Made by a program: the position numbers and the translations under genes. Positions 7,010 to 12,668 of a stretch of DNA of 12,668 nucleotides are shown one piece after another (the stretch's first letter is position 1; the number at the start of each line of letters is the position of its first letter). Under the pieces are notes generated by a model. The model was given only the letters and a program-made list of their open reading frames with translations, was not told where the DNA came from and searched no databases. The stretch covers positions 1 through 12,668 of the forward strand of contig CANRDG010000047.1 in assembly GCA_947629275.1 (NCBI GenBank). Direction: 5' to 3'. This stretch comes from an uncultured Clostridia bacterium (GTDB taxonomy: Bacteria > Bacillota > Clostridia > Oscillospirales > Ruminococcaceae).

Positions 7010-8440
7010 TTATATAATGCCGTATTTTCGCTTCAAATTTAATATCCTGCGCACGCTCTCGTCAAGTCTTTCCTGCGTTATCTCACCGCTTTTCACGGCA
7101 TTTAGCACCGCATTGTAAGCAGTACCCAGATCATTCGGCATAAGCACTATGTCAACGCCTGCTTTTACAGCCATTACCGCGCTTTTTGCATCACCGTACT
7201 GCCGTCTTAAAGCTTCCATTTCAAGCGAATCAGTCACCACAACGCCGCCAAAGCCCATTTCGCCGCGCAGCTTGCCTGTTATAAGTTCATATGAAAGCGA
7301 TGCAGGCAACCCGTCAGACGTTATATTAGGCACGTTTATATGTGCGGTCATCACCATGTCTGCGCCTGCATTTATACCGCCTGCAAACGGCAACATCTCG
7401 CAGTTTTTCAGCTGCTCCCACGTTTTGTAAACGGTAACGCTCTGCTTGTGGGTGTCTTCTTTTGTGTCGCCGTGACCGGGAAAATGTTTCAGGCAGCATA
7501 TCATGCCCTTGCTGTGAAAGCCCTTTACAGCGCTTGCCACCATTTGTGAAACTCTGCTCGGATCGCTGCCAAAAGCCCTGTCGCCTATAACGACATTTTG
7601 AGGGTTAGTGTTCACATCTGCAACGGGCGCTAAATCTACATTAAACCCGTAAGTTTTAAGATACGCGCCTATCGTTTCACCTACATTATAAGCCTGCGAC
7701 GTATCGCCCGTATTGCCGACCGACAGCATACTTGCAAACTTTTTCACCGCAAATCCTGCGCTGTTTGCAATTCGCGCTACCCTGCCGCCCTCTTCGTCAA
7801 CAGCTATGAAAAGCGGTATTTCACTAGCCGACTGCAAGCCGTTTATAAAGCTTTTTATTTGCGACGGAGACTGGATATTCTGCCCAAACATACACACGCC
7901 GCCAACATGGTATTTGCTCAAACCGTTTTTGTCGCCGCTGTCGCACTGTGTTGCAGAGCCGCCCAGTTTTTCGGGTCTTACCACAAAAAGCTGACCCACC
8001 TTTTCTTCAAGCGTCATGCCCTGCAATATTTCTTCGACTGTCTTTTGTGAAAGGTCATTTTGCGGCTTTGGCGTTGTTGCTGATGTTGTAGTCGTAGTTT
8101 TCGGCGGCGCGGTGGTCTGAGGTTTTGGGGTCGTTACTATGGGTGCTGTCGTGGTCTGCGTGCTTGGCGCAGCTGTGGAAGATGTTGTAGTTGTAGTAGT
8201 CGTTGTACTCTGCGTGGTTGTCTGCGAGGTAGTTGTCTGCTGTGATGTAGTTACAGCAGTTGTTTTTTCTGTAATGCTTGTAATGCTCGTTTCAGTCTGC
8301 GGAGCCTCTATCTGCGCTGTGGTCGTTGTCTCCGATGTCGTCACATAAGCGGTGTCGCCGCTGCTGTCAGTGTTTGAGCAGCCGCACAGCATAACAAATG
8401 CCGTTATCGCTGCCACAACAGCCAACCTTTTCTTTTTCAT
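7010..8440 (-). CDS. GH3 beta-N-acetylhexosaminidase (NagZ-like) lipoprotein with Thr-rich stalk
   Basis: A predicted surface lipoprotein of 476 residues. It starts MKKKRLAVVAAITAFVMLCGC: a basic start, a hydrophobic core and a lipobox ending in Cys21. A Thr/Ser/Pro-rich stalk covers about residues 30-127. The GH3 catalytic domain is about 133-476, with DEEGGRVAR (about 215-223), CLKHFPGHGDTKEDTH (about 316-331) and GGVVVTDSLEM (about 398-408). The KHFPGHGDT...DTH loop marks NagZ-type enzymes, with His331 as general acid/base and Asp404 as nucleophile. The likely substrate is GlcNAc-containing peptidoglycan or chitin fragments. It is a one-domain form, unlike the longer B. subtilis enzyme. 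I chose the ATG at 8440 because the signal peptide starts there; the ribosome binding site (AGAGAAAG) is weak. A TTG at 8491 would overlap argC and spoil the signal. It begins 28 nt after argC, with no promoter seen. Confidence 0.93.
   Translation of the reverse strand: MKKKRLAVVAAITAFVMLCGCSNTDSSGDTAYVTTSETTTTAQIEAPQTETSITSITEKTTAVTTSQQTTTSQTTTQSTTTTTTTTSSTAAPSTQTTTAPIVTTPKPQTTAPPKTTTTTSATTPKPQNDLSQKTVEEILQGMTLEEKVGQLFVVRPEKLGGSATQCDSGDKNGLSKYHVGGVCMFGQNIQSPSQIKSFINGLQSASEIPLFIAVDEEGGRVARIANSAGFAVKKFASMLSVGNTGDTSQAYNVGETIGAYLKTYGFNVDLAPVADVNTNPQNVVIGDRAFGSDPSRVSQMVASAVKGFHSKGMICCLKHFPGHGDTKEDTHKQSVTVYKTWEQLKNCEMLPFAGGINAGADMVMTAHINVPNITSDGLPASLSYELITGKLRGEMGFGGVVVTDSLEMEALRRQYGDAKSAVMAVKAGVDIVLMPNDLGTAYNAVLNAVKSGEITQERLDESVRRILNLKRKYGII
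8063..8341 (-). repeat. Low-complexity Thr-rich linker-coding stretch
   Basis: About 93 codons are dominated by Thr, with Ser, Pro, Gln and Ala. They include a run of eight or more Thr codons near 8200 and two TTPKPQ elements. The DNA is imperfectly repetitive (AC-rich on the coding strand, GT-rich on the given strand). It is an extended stalk between the lipid anchor and the catalytic domain. Such stretches can vary in length between strains by slippage. Confidence 0.8.
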
Positions 8441-8468
8441 GTTCTTTCTCTCTTTCAACGATAAAGTA

Positions 8469-9413
8469 TTACAGTCCTGTCGCCTCGTCAAGACCGAGCA
8501 TTATATTCATGTTCTGAACGGCTGCTCCGCTTGCTCCTTTTCCCAGATTGTCAAGCCGTGAGGCGATAAGTATCCTGTCATCATTTCCAAAGACAAATAT
8601 CTGCATATCGTTGGTGCCTTCCAGCGTGTTTGCAGGCAGAAAACCGTCGGGAAGCGTATCGCCGCCGCCAAGTTCCATAACCTTTACAAACCGCTGACCA
8701 ACATAATGTTCTGAAAGTATCTTATGTATATCCTTTGGCGTATACTTTTTAGGCAGTGTTCTCGCTATCAGCGGAACGCTCACCACCATGCCTGCGTAAA
8801 AATCGTCAACTATCGGGTTGAACATAGGCTGATATTCCAGACCACATATTTTCTGCATTTCGGGTATGTGCTTGTGCGACTGCGTTAAAGCATACTGGCG
8901 CGGAGAGCACATTTCTTTTGTCTTGCCGCCGCCCTCTATTGCCGCTATCATCTTCTTGCCGCCGCCGCTGTAGCCCGAAACCGCGTGAGATATAACGGGG
9001 TAGTCTTTCGGCAAAACGCCTGCCTGCACTAAGGGGTACACAATGCTTATAAATCCGCTGGCATAGCAGCCGGGGTTTGCAACCCTTTTCGCGGTCTTTA
9101 TCCTTTCCCTGTGCGCCTGCGAAAGCTCGGGAAAGCCGTATGCCCAGTCGTCATTCGTTCTGTGGGCAGTTGAAGCGTCTATGATTCTGGTGCTGTCGTT
9201 TTCTACGAGCGTTACGGCTTCAACAGCCGCCGCGTCGGGCAAACAGAGAAACGTTATGTCCGACTCGTTTATGAGCCTTTTTCTCTCGTTTACGTCCTTG
9301 CGCTTGTCCTCGTCTATCAGCAGTATTTCAAGGTCGTCTCTGTCTGCGAACCTCTCGTATATCTGAAGTCCCGTAGTACCCTCTTTGCCGTCTATAAAAA
9401 TTTTCGTCTTCAT
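8469..9413 (-). CDS. argC: N-acetyl-gamma-glutamyl-phosphate reductase, type 2
   Basis: NADPH-dependent reduction of N-acetylglutamyl phosphate to the semialdehyde. The 314-residue protein begins KIFIDGKEGTTGLQIYERF, the nucleotide-binding start of the short type 2 enzymes, rather than the GASGYxGxEL of type 1. The catalytic Cys116 is in ANPGCYASG. CLPDAAA, IDASTAHR, YGFPEL, HAVSGYSGGGKK and the C-terminal LDNLGKGASGAAVQNMN are all present. The ATG overlaps the argH stop as ATGA, a sign of translational coupling; the nearest ribosome binding site, AGAGG, is a rather long 11 nt upstream. The GH3 gene follows 28 nt downstream. In B. subtilis argC heads argCJBD with a type 1 enzyme; here it is split from argJB by three unrelated genes. 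Function is firm. Confidence 0.96.
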   Translation of the reverse strand: MKTKIFIDGKEGTTGLQIYERFADRDDLEILLIDEDKRKDVNERKRLINESDITFLCLPDAAAVEAVTLVENDSTRIIDASTAHRTNDDWAYGFPELSQAHRERIKTAKRVANPGCYASGFISIVYPLVQAGVLPKDYPVISHAVSGYSGGGKKMIAAIEGGGKTKEMCSPRQYALTQSHKHIPEMQKICGLEYQPMFNPIVDDFYAGMVVSVPLIARTLPKKYTPKDIHKILSEHYVGQRFVKVMELGGGDTLPDGFLPANTLEGTNDMQIFVFGNDDRILIASRLDNLGKGASGAAVQNMNIMLGLDEATGL

Positions 9414-10789
9414 TTTTGCAATTTCCTCTTAACGTAGTCTATCTGCTCTTTAACGCACTCCGGCGCAGGGCCGCCTTTCGCCTTTCTCTGTATTACGCAG
9501 GTATCGAGGCTTATGGCATTGTACACGCCCTCGTCAAACTTGTCGCAAAGAGCCTTATATTCTTCTATCGGCAGCGTTTCAAGCGTTACGCCCTTTTCTA
9601 TGCACTTTGCGACCAGCGTGCCCGTTATCTTATACGCGTCTCTGAAAGGCATACCCTTTTTCACAAGATAGTCGGCGCAGTCGGTGGCGTTAATAAAGCC
9701 CCTCGCCGCCGCGTTCCTCATATTTTCTGGGATAACTTTCATGGTATCAAGCATAGGTATAAATGTTTTCAGACACAGCTTTACGGTGTCTATGGCATCG
9801 AATATTGCAGGCTTATCCTCCTGCATATCTTTGTTGTAGGCAAGCGGCGTGCCTTTCATCATCGTAAGAAGTGTGTTCAAGTCGCCGTAAACGCGCGCTG
9901 TTTTACCTCTTATAAGTTCAGTAACATCGGGGTTTTTCTTCTGAGGCATTATTGAAGAACCTGTTGCGAATGCATCATCAAGCTCTATGAATTTAAACTC
10001 CCACGAGCACCACAGTATTATTTCTTCCGAAAAGCGCGAAAGGTGCATCATCAGTATTGAAAGCGCACTTGTAAGCTCAATGCAGAAATCCCTGTCAGAA
10101 ACGCCGTCTAGCGAATTTTGCGATACCTCGTCAAAACCGAGAAGCTCGCACACCCTGTCTCTGTTTATCGGGTATGTGGTAGAAGCCAGCGCACCGCTGC
10201 CAAGCGGCAGAACGTTCATGCGTTTGTATGTATCTTCAAGTCTGCCATTGTCGCGCAGAAGCATTTGCGCATACGCCATTACATGGTGTGCAAAAGTAAC
10301 AGGCTGCGCCCTTTGCATATGCGTATAACCGGGCATGATAGTTGTCAGGTTGTCTTCTGCGAGCTTTACTATGGTATTTATAAGCTGCTCTATATACAAA
10401 ATAATTTCATTTATCTCATCACGCAGATACATTCTTATATCAAGCGCTACCTGGTCGTTTCGGCTGCGTGCGGTATGCAGTCTTTTGCCTGTATCGCCGA
10501 GGCGTTTTGTAAGCTCCGCTTCAACGAACATATGGATATCTTCGGCATTCGGGTCAATCCGAAGTTTTCCGCTGTCTATATCCGCAAGTATGCCTTTCAG
10601 ACCTTCGACTATAGCAAGGCTCTCTTTCATGTCGATTATGCCGCACTCGCCGAGCATGGTCGCATGAGCAACAGAACCCTGAATATCCTGCCCGTACATT
10701 CTCGCATCGAACGAAACAGACGAGTTGAAGTCGTTCACCCTGTCATCTACCTGTTTGGAAAACCTGCCTGCCCACATCATATCTGCCAT
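9410..10789 (-). CDS. argH: Argininosuccinate lyase
   Basis: Splits argininosuccinate into arginine and fumarate, the last step of the pathway, as a cytoplasmic homotetramer. The 459-residue length is typical of the fumarase/aspartase superfamily member. The three conserved regions are present: LHTARSRNDQ (about 104-113), PGYTHMQRAQP with the general-acid Thr-His pair (Thr156-His157), and the signature loop GSSIMPQKKNP (277-287) carrying the catalytic Ser. I chose the ATG at 10789 because GGAG lies eight bases upstream and the protein then begins MADMMWAGRF, the usual argH start; an extension to 10822 adds eleven residues with no support. Its 3' end overlaps argC by ATGA. It is 103 nt from the pentapeptide-repeat gene, the largest gap within the cluster, which holds a hairpin. 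Confidence 0.97.
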   Translation of the reverse strand: MADMMWAGRFSKQVDDRVNDFNSSVSFDARMYGQDIQGSVAHATMLGECGIIDMKESLAIVEGLKGILADIDSGKLRIDPNAEDIHMFVEAELTKRLGDTGKRLHTARSRNDQVALDIRMYLRDEINEIILYIEQLINTIVKLAEDNLTTIMPGYTHMQRAQPVTFAHHVMAYAQMLLRDNGRLEDTYKRMNVLPLGSGALASTTYPINRDRVCELLGFDEVSQNSLDGVSDRDFCIELTSALSILMMHLSRFSEEIILWCSWEFKFIELDDAFATGSSIMPQKKNPDVTELIRGKTARVYGDLNTLLTMMKGTPLAYNKDMQEDKPAIFDAIDTVKLCLKTFIPMLDTMKVIPENMRNAAARGFINATDCADYLVKKGMPFRDAYKITGTLVAKCIEKGVTLETLPIEEYKALCDKFDEGVYNAISLDTCVIQRKAKGGPAPECVKEQIDYVKRKLQK

Positions 10790-10835
10790 AGTATTTTCTC
10801 CGTTCCGTACTTTATTTTGCACATAAATAACTTAT

Positions 10836-10869
10836 GGGCAAAGCGGAAACATCACGCCCCGCTCTGCCC
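10836..10869 (-). other. GC-rich stem-loop in the argH leader
   Basis: Between the pentapeptide-repeat stop and argH, the minus-strand transcript can form GGGCAGAGCGG (10869-10859) paired with CCGCUUUGCCC (10846-10836). That is an 11-bp stem with one G-U pair around a 12-nt loop. The sequence after it is AT-rich (ATAAGTTATTTATG) but lacks a proper U-run. It therefore looks less like a full terminator than an attenuating, pausing or mRNA-processing hairpin that could set argH-and-downstream levels against argG. No clear promoter follows it. The structure is seen; its role is inferred. Confidence 0.5.
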
Positions 10870-10892
10870 CTTGATATCCCCAAACGAGCAGT

Positions 10893-11333
10893 TTACTTGC
10901 CCTCATTCTCCTTGAGGTGCTGCTCTATAAGCTTTGAGATGTCTATGCCGTTGATCTTCAGACCGTCAATAATGCAGTCGTTTATCTCAACGTTGGTAAG
11001 GTCGCAGTAAGCAAACGTAGCGCCGCGCATAACGGGGTTTTTGAACTCTACATTGTTCATAACGCTGCATCCGAATCTTGTGCCCGTCATATTAACGCCG
11101 AGAAATCTGGTATTCGCCATATAAATGTCGGTTATATCCGCACCGCTCATGTTTATGTTGTTGAGCTTTACATTCTCCATATTGACGTCGTCAAACACTG
11201 CGCCTTTAAGGTTTACGTTGCTGAATTTTGTATCTCCGAGGTTTACGTCCTCAAACGAAGAGTTAGGCAGGCTGTCGTAAGATATAGCCACCTTTTTGTC
11301 CAGTTCGTGTTCATACTTTATGTTGTCGACCAT
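10893..11333 (-). CDS. Pentapeptide-repeat protein
   Basis: A 146-residue protein whose residues about 26-125 form a near-unbroken pentapeptide repeat with a very regular ten-residue register: SFEDVNLGDT, KFSNVNLKGA, VFDDVNMENV, KLNNINMSGA and six more looser copies. Central positions alternate between Phe/Leu/Ile and Leu/Met, as needed for a right-handed quadrilateral beta-helix, here about five coils. A short charged N-terminus and a C-terminal helix (about 128-143) cap it. No transmembrane or signal segment is present. AGGAGG lies eight bases before the ATG at 11333; an extension to 11378 has no ribosome binding site. Known members include DNA-mimic gyrase-protecting Qnr/MfpA proteins, but most have no known role, and nothing here identifies this one. 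It sits 45 nt after argG, in the operon. Confidence 0.9.
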   Translation of the reverse strand: MVDNIKYEHELDKKVAISYDSLPNSSFEDVNLGDTKFSNVNLKGAVFDDVNMENVKLNNINMSGADITDIYMANTRFLGVNMTGTRFGCSVMNNVEFKNPVMRGATFAYCDLTNVEINDCIIDGLKINGIDISKLIEQHLKENEGK

Positions 11334-11354
11334 TGTGATTTCCTCCTTTAAAAT

Positions 11355-11372
11355 ATATCGTTTATATCGTTT
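11355..11372. repeat. 9-bp tandem direct repeat between argG and the pentapeptide gene
   Basis: ATATCGTTT occurs twice in a row (AAACGATAT on the transcribed strand). It lies just after the argG stop and ends 13 nt before the AGGAGG of the next gene. It may be a small duplication; no function is apparent. Confidence 0.5.
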
Positions 11373-11378
11373 CGGCAA

Positions 11379-12614
11379 TTACTTGCTGCCGTTTTTCCTC
11401 TGCTGTTCCAGCTTTGCGCGTACCTTTATCGGCAGACCGAACAGATTGATAAATCCTGCGCTGTCTTTCTGATCATATACTTCATCTGCCGAGAAGGTAG
11501 CCACCTGTTCGTCATACAGCGTATAAGGCGATGTAACGCCTGCGTTTATTATGTTGCCCTTGTAAAGTTTCAGTCTTACGTCTCCTGTAACGGTTTTCTG
11601 CGTTTCGGTAACGAATGCCGACATTGCCTCTCTCAGCGGTGTATACCACTGACCGTTATAAACTATATCGGCAAATTTTATCGAAAGATACTGCTTTACC
11701 CTTGCTGTTTCCTTGTCGAGGGTTATTGTTTCCAGCACTTCATGCGCGTGGTAGAGTATCGCTCCGCCCGGTGTTTCATAAACGCCCCTTGACTTCATTC
11801 CGACAAGACGGTTCTCAACAAGGTCTGCAAGACCTATGCCGTTTTCGCCGCCCAGTTTGTTCAGGGTGCTAACTATTCCTGTGCCGTTCATCTGCACGCC
11901 ATCGATAGCGGTAGGCACGCCCTTTTCAAAGTGTATGGTAACATAAGTCGGCTTGTCGGGCGCTTGAATGGGTGAAACTCCCATTTCAAGGAAGCCCTCT
12001 TTTTCATACTGCGGCTCGTTTGCAGGGTCTTCAAGGTCAAGACCCTCGTGTGAGAGGTGCCATATGTTCTTATCCTTTGAATAATTGGTTTCCCTGTTTA
12101 TTTTAAGAGGTATGTTGTGCGCCTCGGCATAGTCTATCTCCTCATCTCTCGATTTCAGATCCCATATCCTCCACGGTGCGATTATCTGCATATCGGGAGC
12201 GAAAGCCTTTATAGCCAGCTCAAAACGGACCTGGTCGTTGCCCTTGCCCGTGCAACCGTGGCAGATAGCGTCAGCGCCCTCTTTCAGAGCTATTTCTGCT
12301 ATTCTTTTTGCGATTATCGGTCTTGCGAACGAAGTACCGAGCATATATCTATTCTCATAAATAGCGCCTGCCTGCACTGTCGGGAAAACGTAGTCGTTTA
12401 TAAATTCCTCCGTCAGGTCTTCTATATACAGCTTTGAAGCGCCCGTTTTGAGAGCCTTTTCCTCCAGTCCGTCAAGCTCCGTTCCCTGACCTACGTTTCC
12501 CGAAACTGCAATAACCTCGCAGTTGTTGTAATTCTCTTTCAGCCACGGGATTATAATTGACGTGTCAAGTCCTCCCGAATAAGCCAGCACAACTTTTTTG
12601 ATCTCTTTTGCCAT
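11379..12614 (-). CDS. argG: Argininosuccinate synthase
   Basis: Joins citrulline and aspartate with ATP to make argininosuccinate. The 411-residue length suits the common bacterial type. The ATP-binding PP-loop AYSGGLDTS is at residues 11-19, and the second family signature GCTGKGNDQVRFE is at about 120-132. Further conserved blocks are APWRIWDL, NIWHLSHEGLDLEDP and the C-terminal FINLFGLPIKVRAKL. The ATG at 12614 has AAGGGG eight bases upstream. It is the first gene of the cluster in this view, behind a TATAAT box and palindrome at the window edge. The pentapeptide-repeat gene follows after 45 nt and argH after that, so the usual argG-argH pairing is interrupted. Confidence 0.97.
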   Translation of the reverse strand: MAKEIKKVVLAYSGGLDTSIIIPWLKENYNNCEVIAVSGNVGQGTELDGLEEKALKTGASKLYIEDLTEEFINDYVFPTVQAGAIYENRYMLGTSFARPIIAKRIAEIALKEGADAICHGCTGKGNDQVRFELAIKAFAPDMQIIAPWRIWDLKSRDEEIDYAEAHNIPLKINRETNYSKDKNIWHLSHEGLDLEDPANEPQYEKEGFLEMGVSPIQAPDKPTYVTIHFEKGVPTAIDGVQMNGTGIVSTLNKLGGENGIGLADLVENRLVGMKSRGVYETPGGAILYHAHEVLETITLDKETARVKQYLSIKFADIVYNGQWYTPLREAMSAFVTETQKTVTGDVRLKLYKGNIINAGVTSPYTLYDEQVATFSADEVYDQKDSAGFINLFGLPIKVRAKLEQQRKNGSK

Positions 12615-12639
12615 AGCAAATACCCCTTTTCAACAATTG

Positions 12640-12654
12640 ATAATATGTTATTAT
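12640..12654 (-). promoter_or_regulatory. Perfect 6-3-6 palindrome at the argG start (possible ARG-box-like operator)
   Basis: ATAATA, three bases, then TATTAT, a perfect inverted repeat directly downstream of the TATAAT box and covering the expected start near 12649. ArgR/AhrC operators are AT-rich palindromes in this sort of position, but the usual GAAT...ATTC half-sites are absent, so assignment to ArgR/AhrC is only a guess. AT-rich DNA forms such symmetry fairly easily. Confidence 0.35.
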
Positions 12655-12655
12655 G

Positions 12656-12661
12656 ATTATA
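12656..12661 (-). promoter_or_regulatory. Probable -10 box for argG
   Basis: A perfect TATAAT on the minus strand lies 41 nt upstream of the argG ATG, giving a leader of about 35 nt. The -35 box would fall at about 12679-12684, beyond the window, so the promoter is only half visible. The leader is too short to hold a T-box or large riboswitch if this is the start. Confidence 0.5.
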
Positions 12662-12668
12662 CATCATT

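Noticed and set aside
8063..8341. Repetitive stretch resembling a direct-repeat or CRISPR-like array
   Set aside because: There are no equal repeats with unique spacers. It is in frame with the lipoprotein and encodes a Thr-rich linker.
8139..8348. A plus-strand frame rich in Val and Cys
   Set aside because: It is the mirror of the Thr-rich stalk codons of the NagZ lipoprotein and not a gene.
8441..8491. Longer N-terminus for the GH3 protein, starting from TTG
   Set aside because: It would overlap argC and place 17 polar residues before a clear lipoprotein signal peptide.
10836..10869. Hairpin before argH as a full intrinsic terminator
   Set aside because: The stem is good but no U-run follows it, so I list it as a structure of uncertain role instead.
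10118..10915. A 265-codon plus-strand open frame
   Set aside because: It is almost wholly antisense to argH, which carries the full lyase signature. The frame looks like a by-product of codon use on the other strand.
12615..12668. T-box, riboswitch or leader peptide upstream of argG
   Set aside because: Only 54 nt are visible and the likely transcript leader is about 35 nt. No specifier-loop, antiterminator or small reading frame can be seen.
1..12668. Mobile elements, tRNA or rRNA genes, toxin-antitoxin pairs or defence systems
   Set aside because: No transposase, integrase, terminal inverted repeats, tRNA-like folds or defence-family motifs were seen. The phosphatase, ASCH and pentapeptide genes do not form a recognisable toxin-antitoxin pair.

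Overview
The window reads as one strand of a low-to-mid-GC Firmicute (Bacillota) chromosome. All fourteen genes lie on the minus strand, so transcription runs from high to low coordinates. Strong AGGAGG-type ribosome binding sites, TATAAT boxes and short intergenic gaps fit a Clostridia-type genome. The long Thr-rich stalk on a secreted lipoprotein resembles secreted enzymes of Ruminococcus and relatives, so Ruminococcus/Oscillospirales is my best guess. No marker gene proves it.

The main content, about 12614 down to 1247, is a near-continuous arginine biosynthesis cluster. In transcription order it is argG, a pentapeptide-repeat gene, argH, argC (type 2), a NagZ-like GH3 lipoprotein, a histidine phosphatase, an ASCH-domain gene, argJ, argB, a YcxB-like membrane protein, argD and argF. 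Together ArgJ, ArgB, ArgC, ArgD, ArgF, ArgG and ArgH cover every step from glutamate to arginine through the acetyl-recycling route. Carbamoyl-phosphate synthase (carAB), an ArgR/AhrC repressor and a separate argA are not in view. Gaps are mostly 9 to 45 nt, and argH and argC overlap by ATGA. The only larger gap inside the cluster is 103 nt before argH, and it holds a strong hairpin. The five non-arginine genes therefore look co-transcribed with the pathway.

Downstream of argF, a 138-nt gap holds a good promoter with a perfect 7-3-7 palindrome at the predicted transcription start. It drives a second unit, nfeD followed by an SPFH/band-7 gene that runs off the left edge. These two encode a membrane-microdomain pair. 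At the right edge the argG leader has a TATAAT box and a perfect 6-3-6 AT-rich palindrome in the equivalent place.

The enzymes themselves look ordinary and intact. The points worth a second look are the cargo genes inside the arginine cluster, the type 2 ArgC, the regular ten-residue pentapeptide protein, the Thr-rich NagZ lipoprotein and the two start-site palindromes. I see no convincing evidence of a wholly new defence, mobile or RNA-guided system here.
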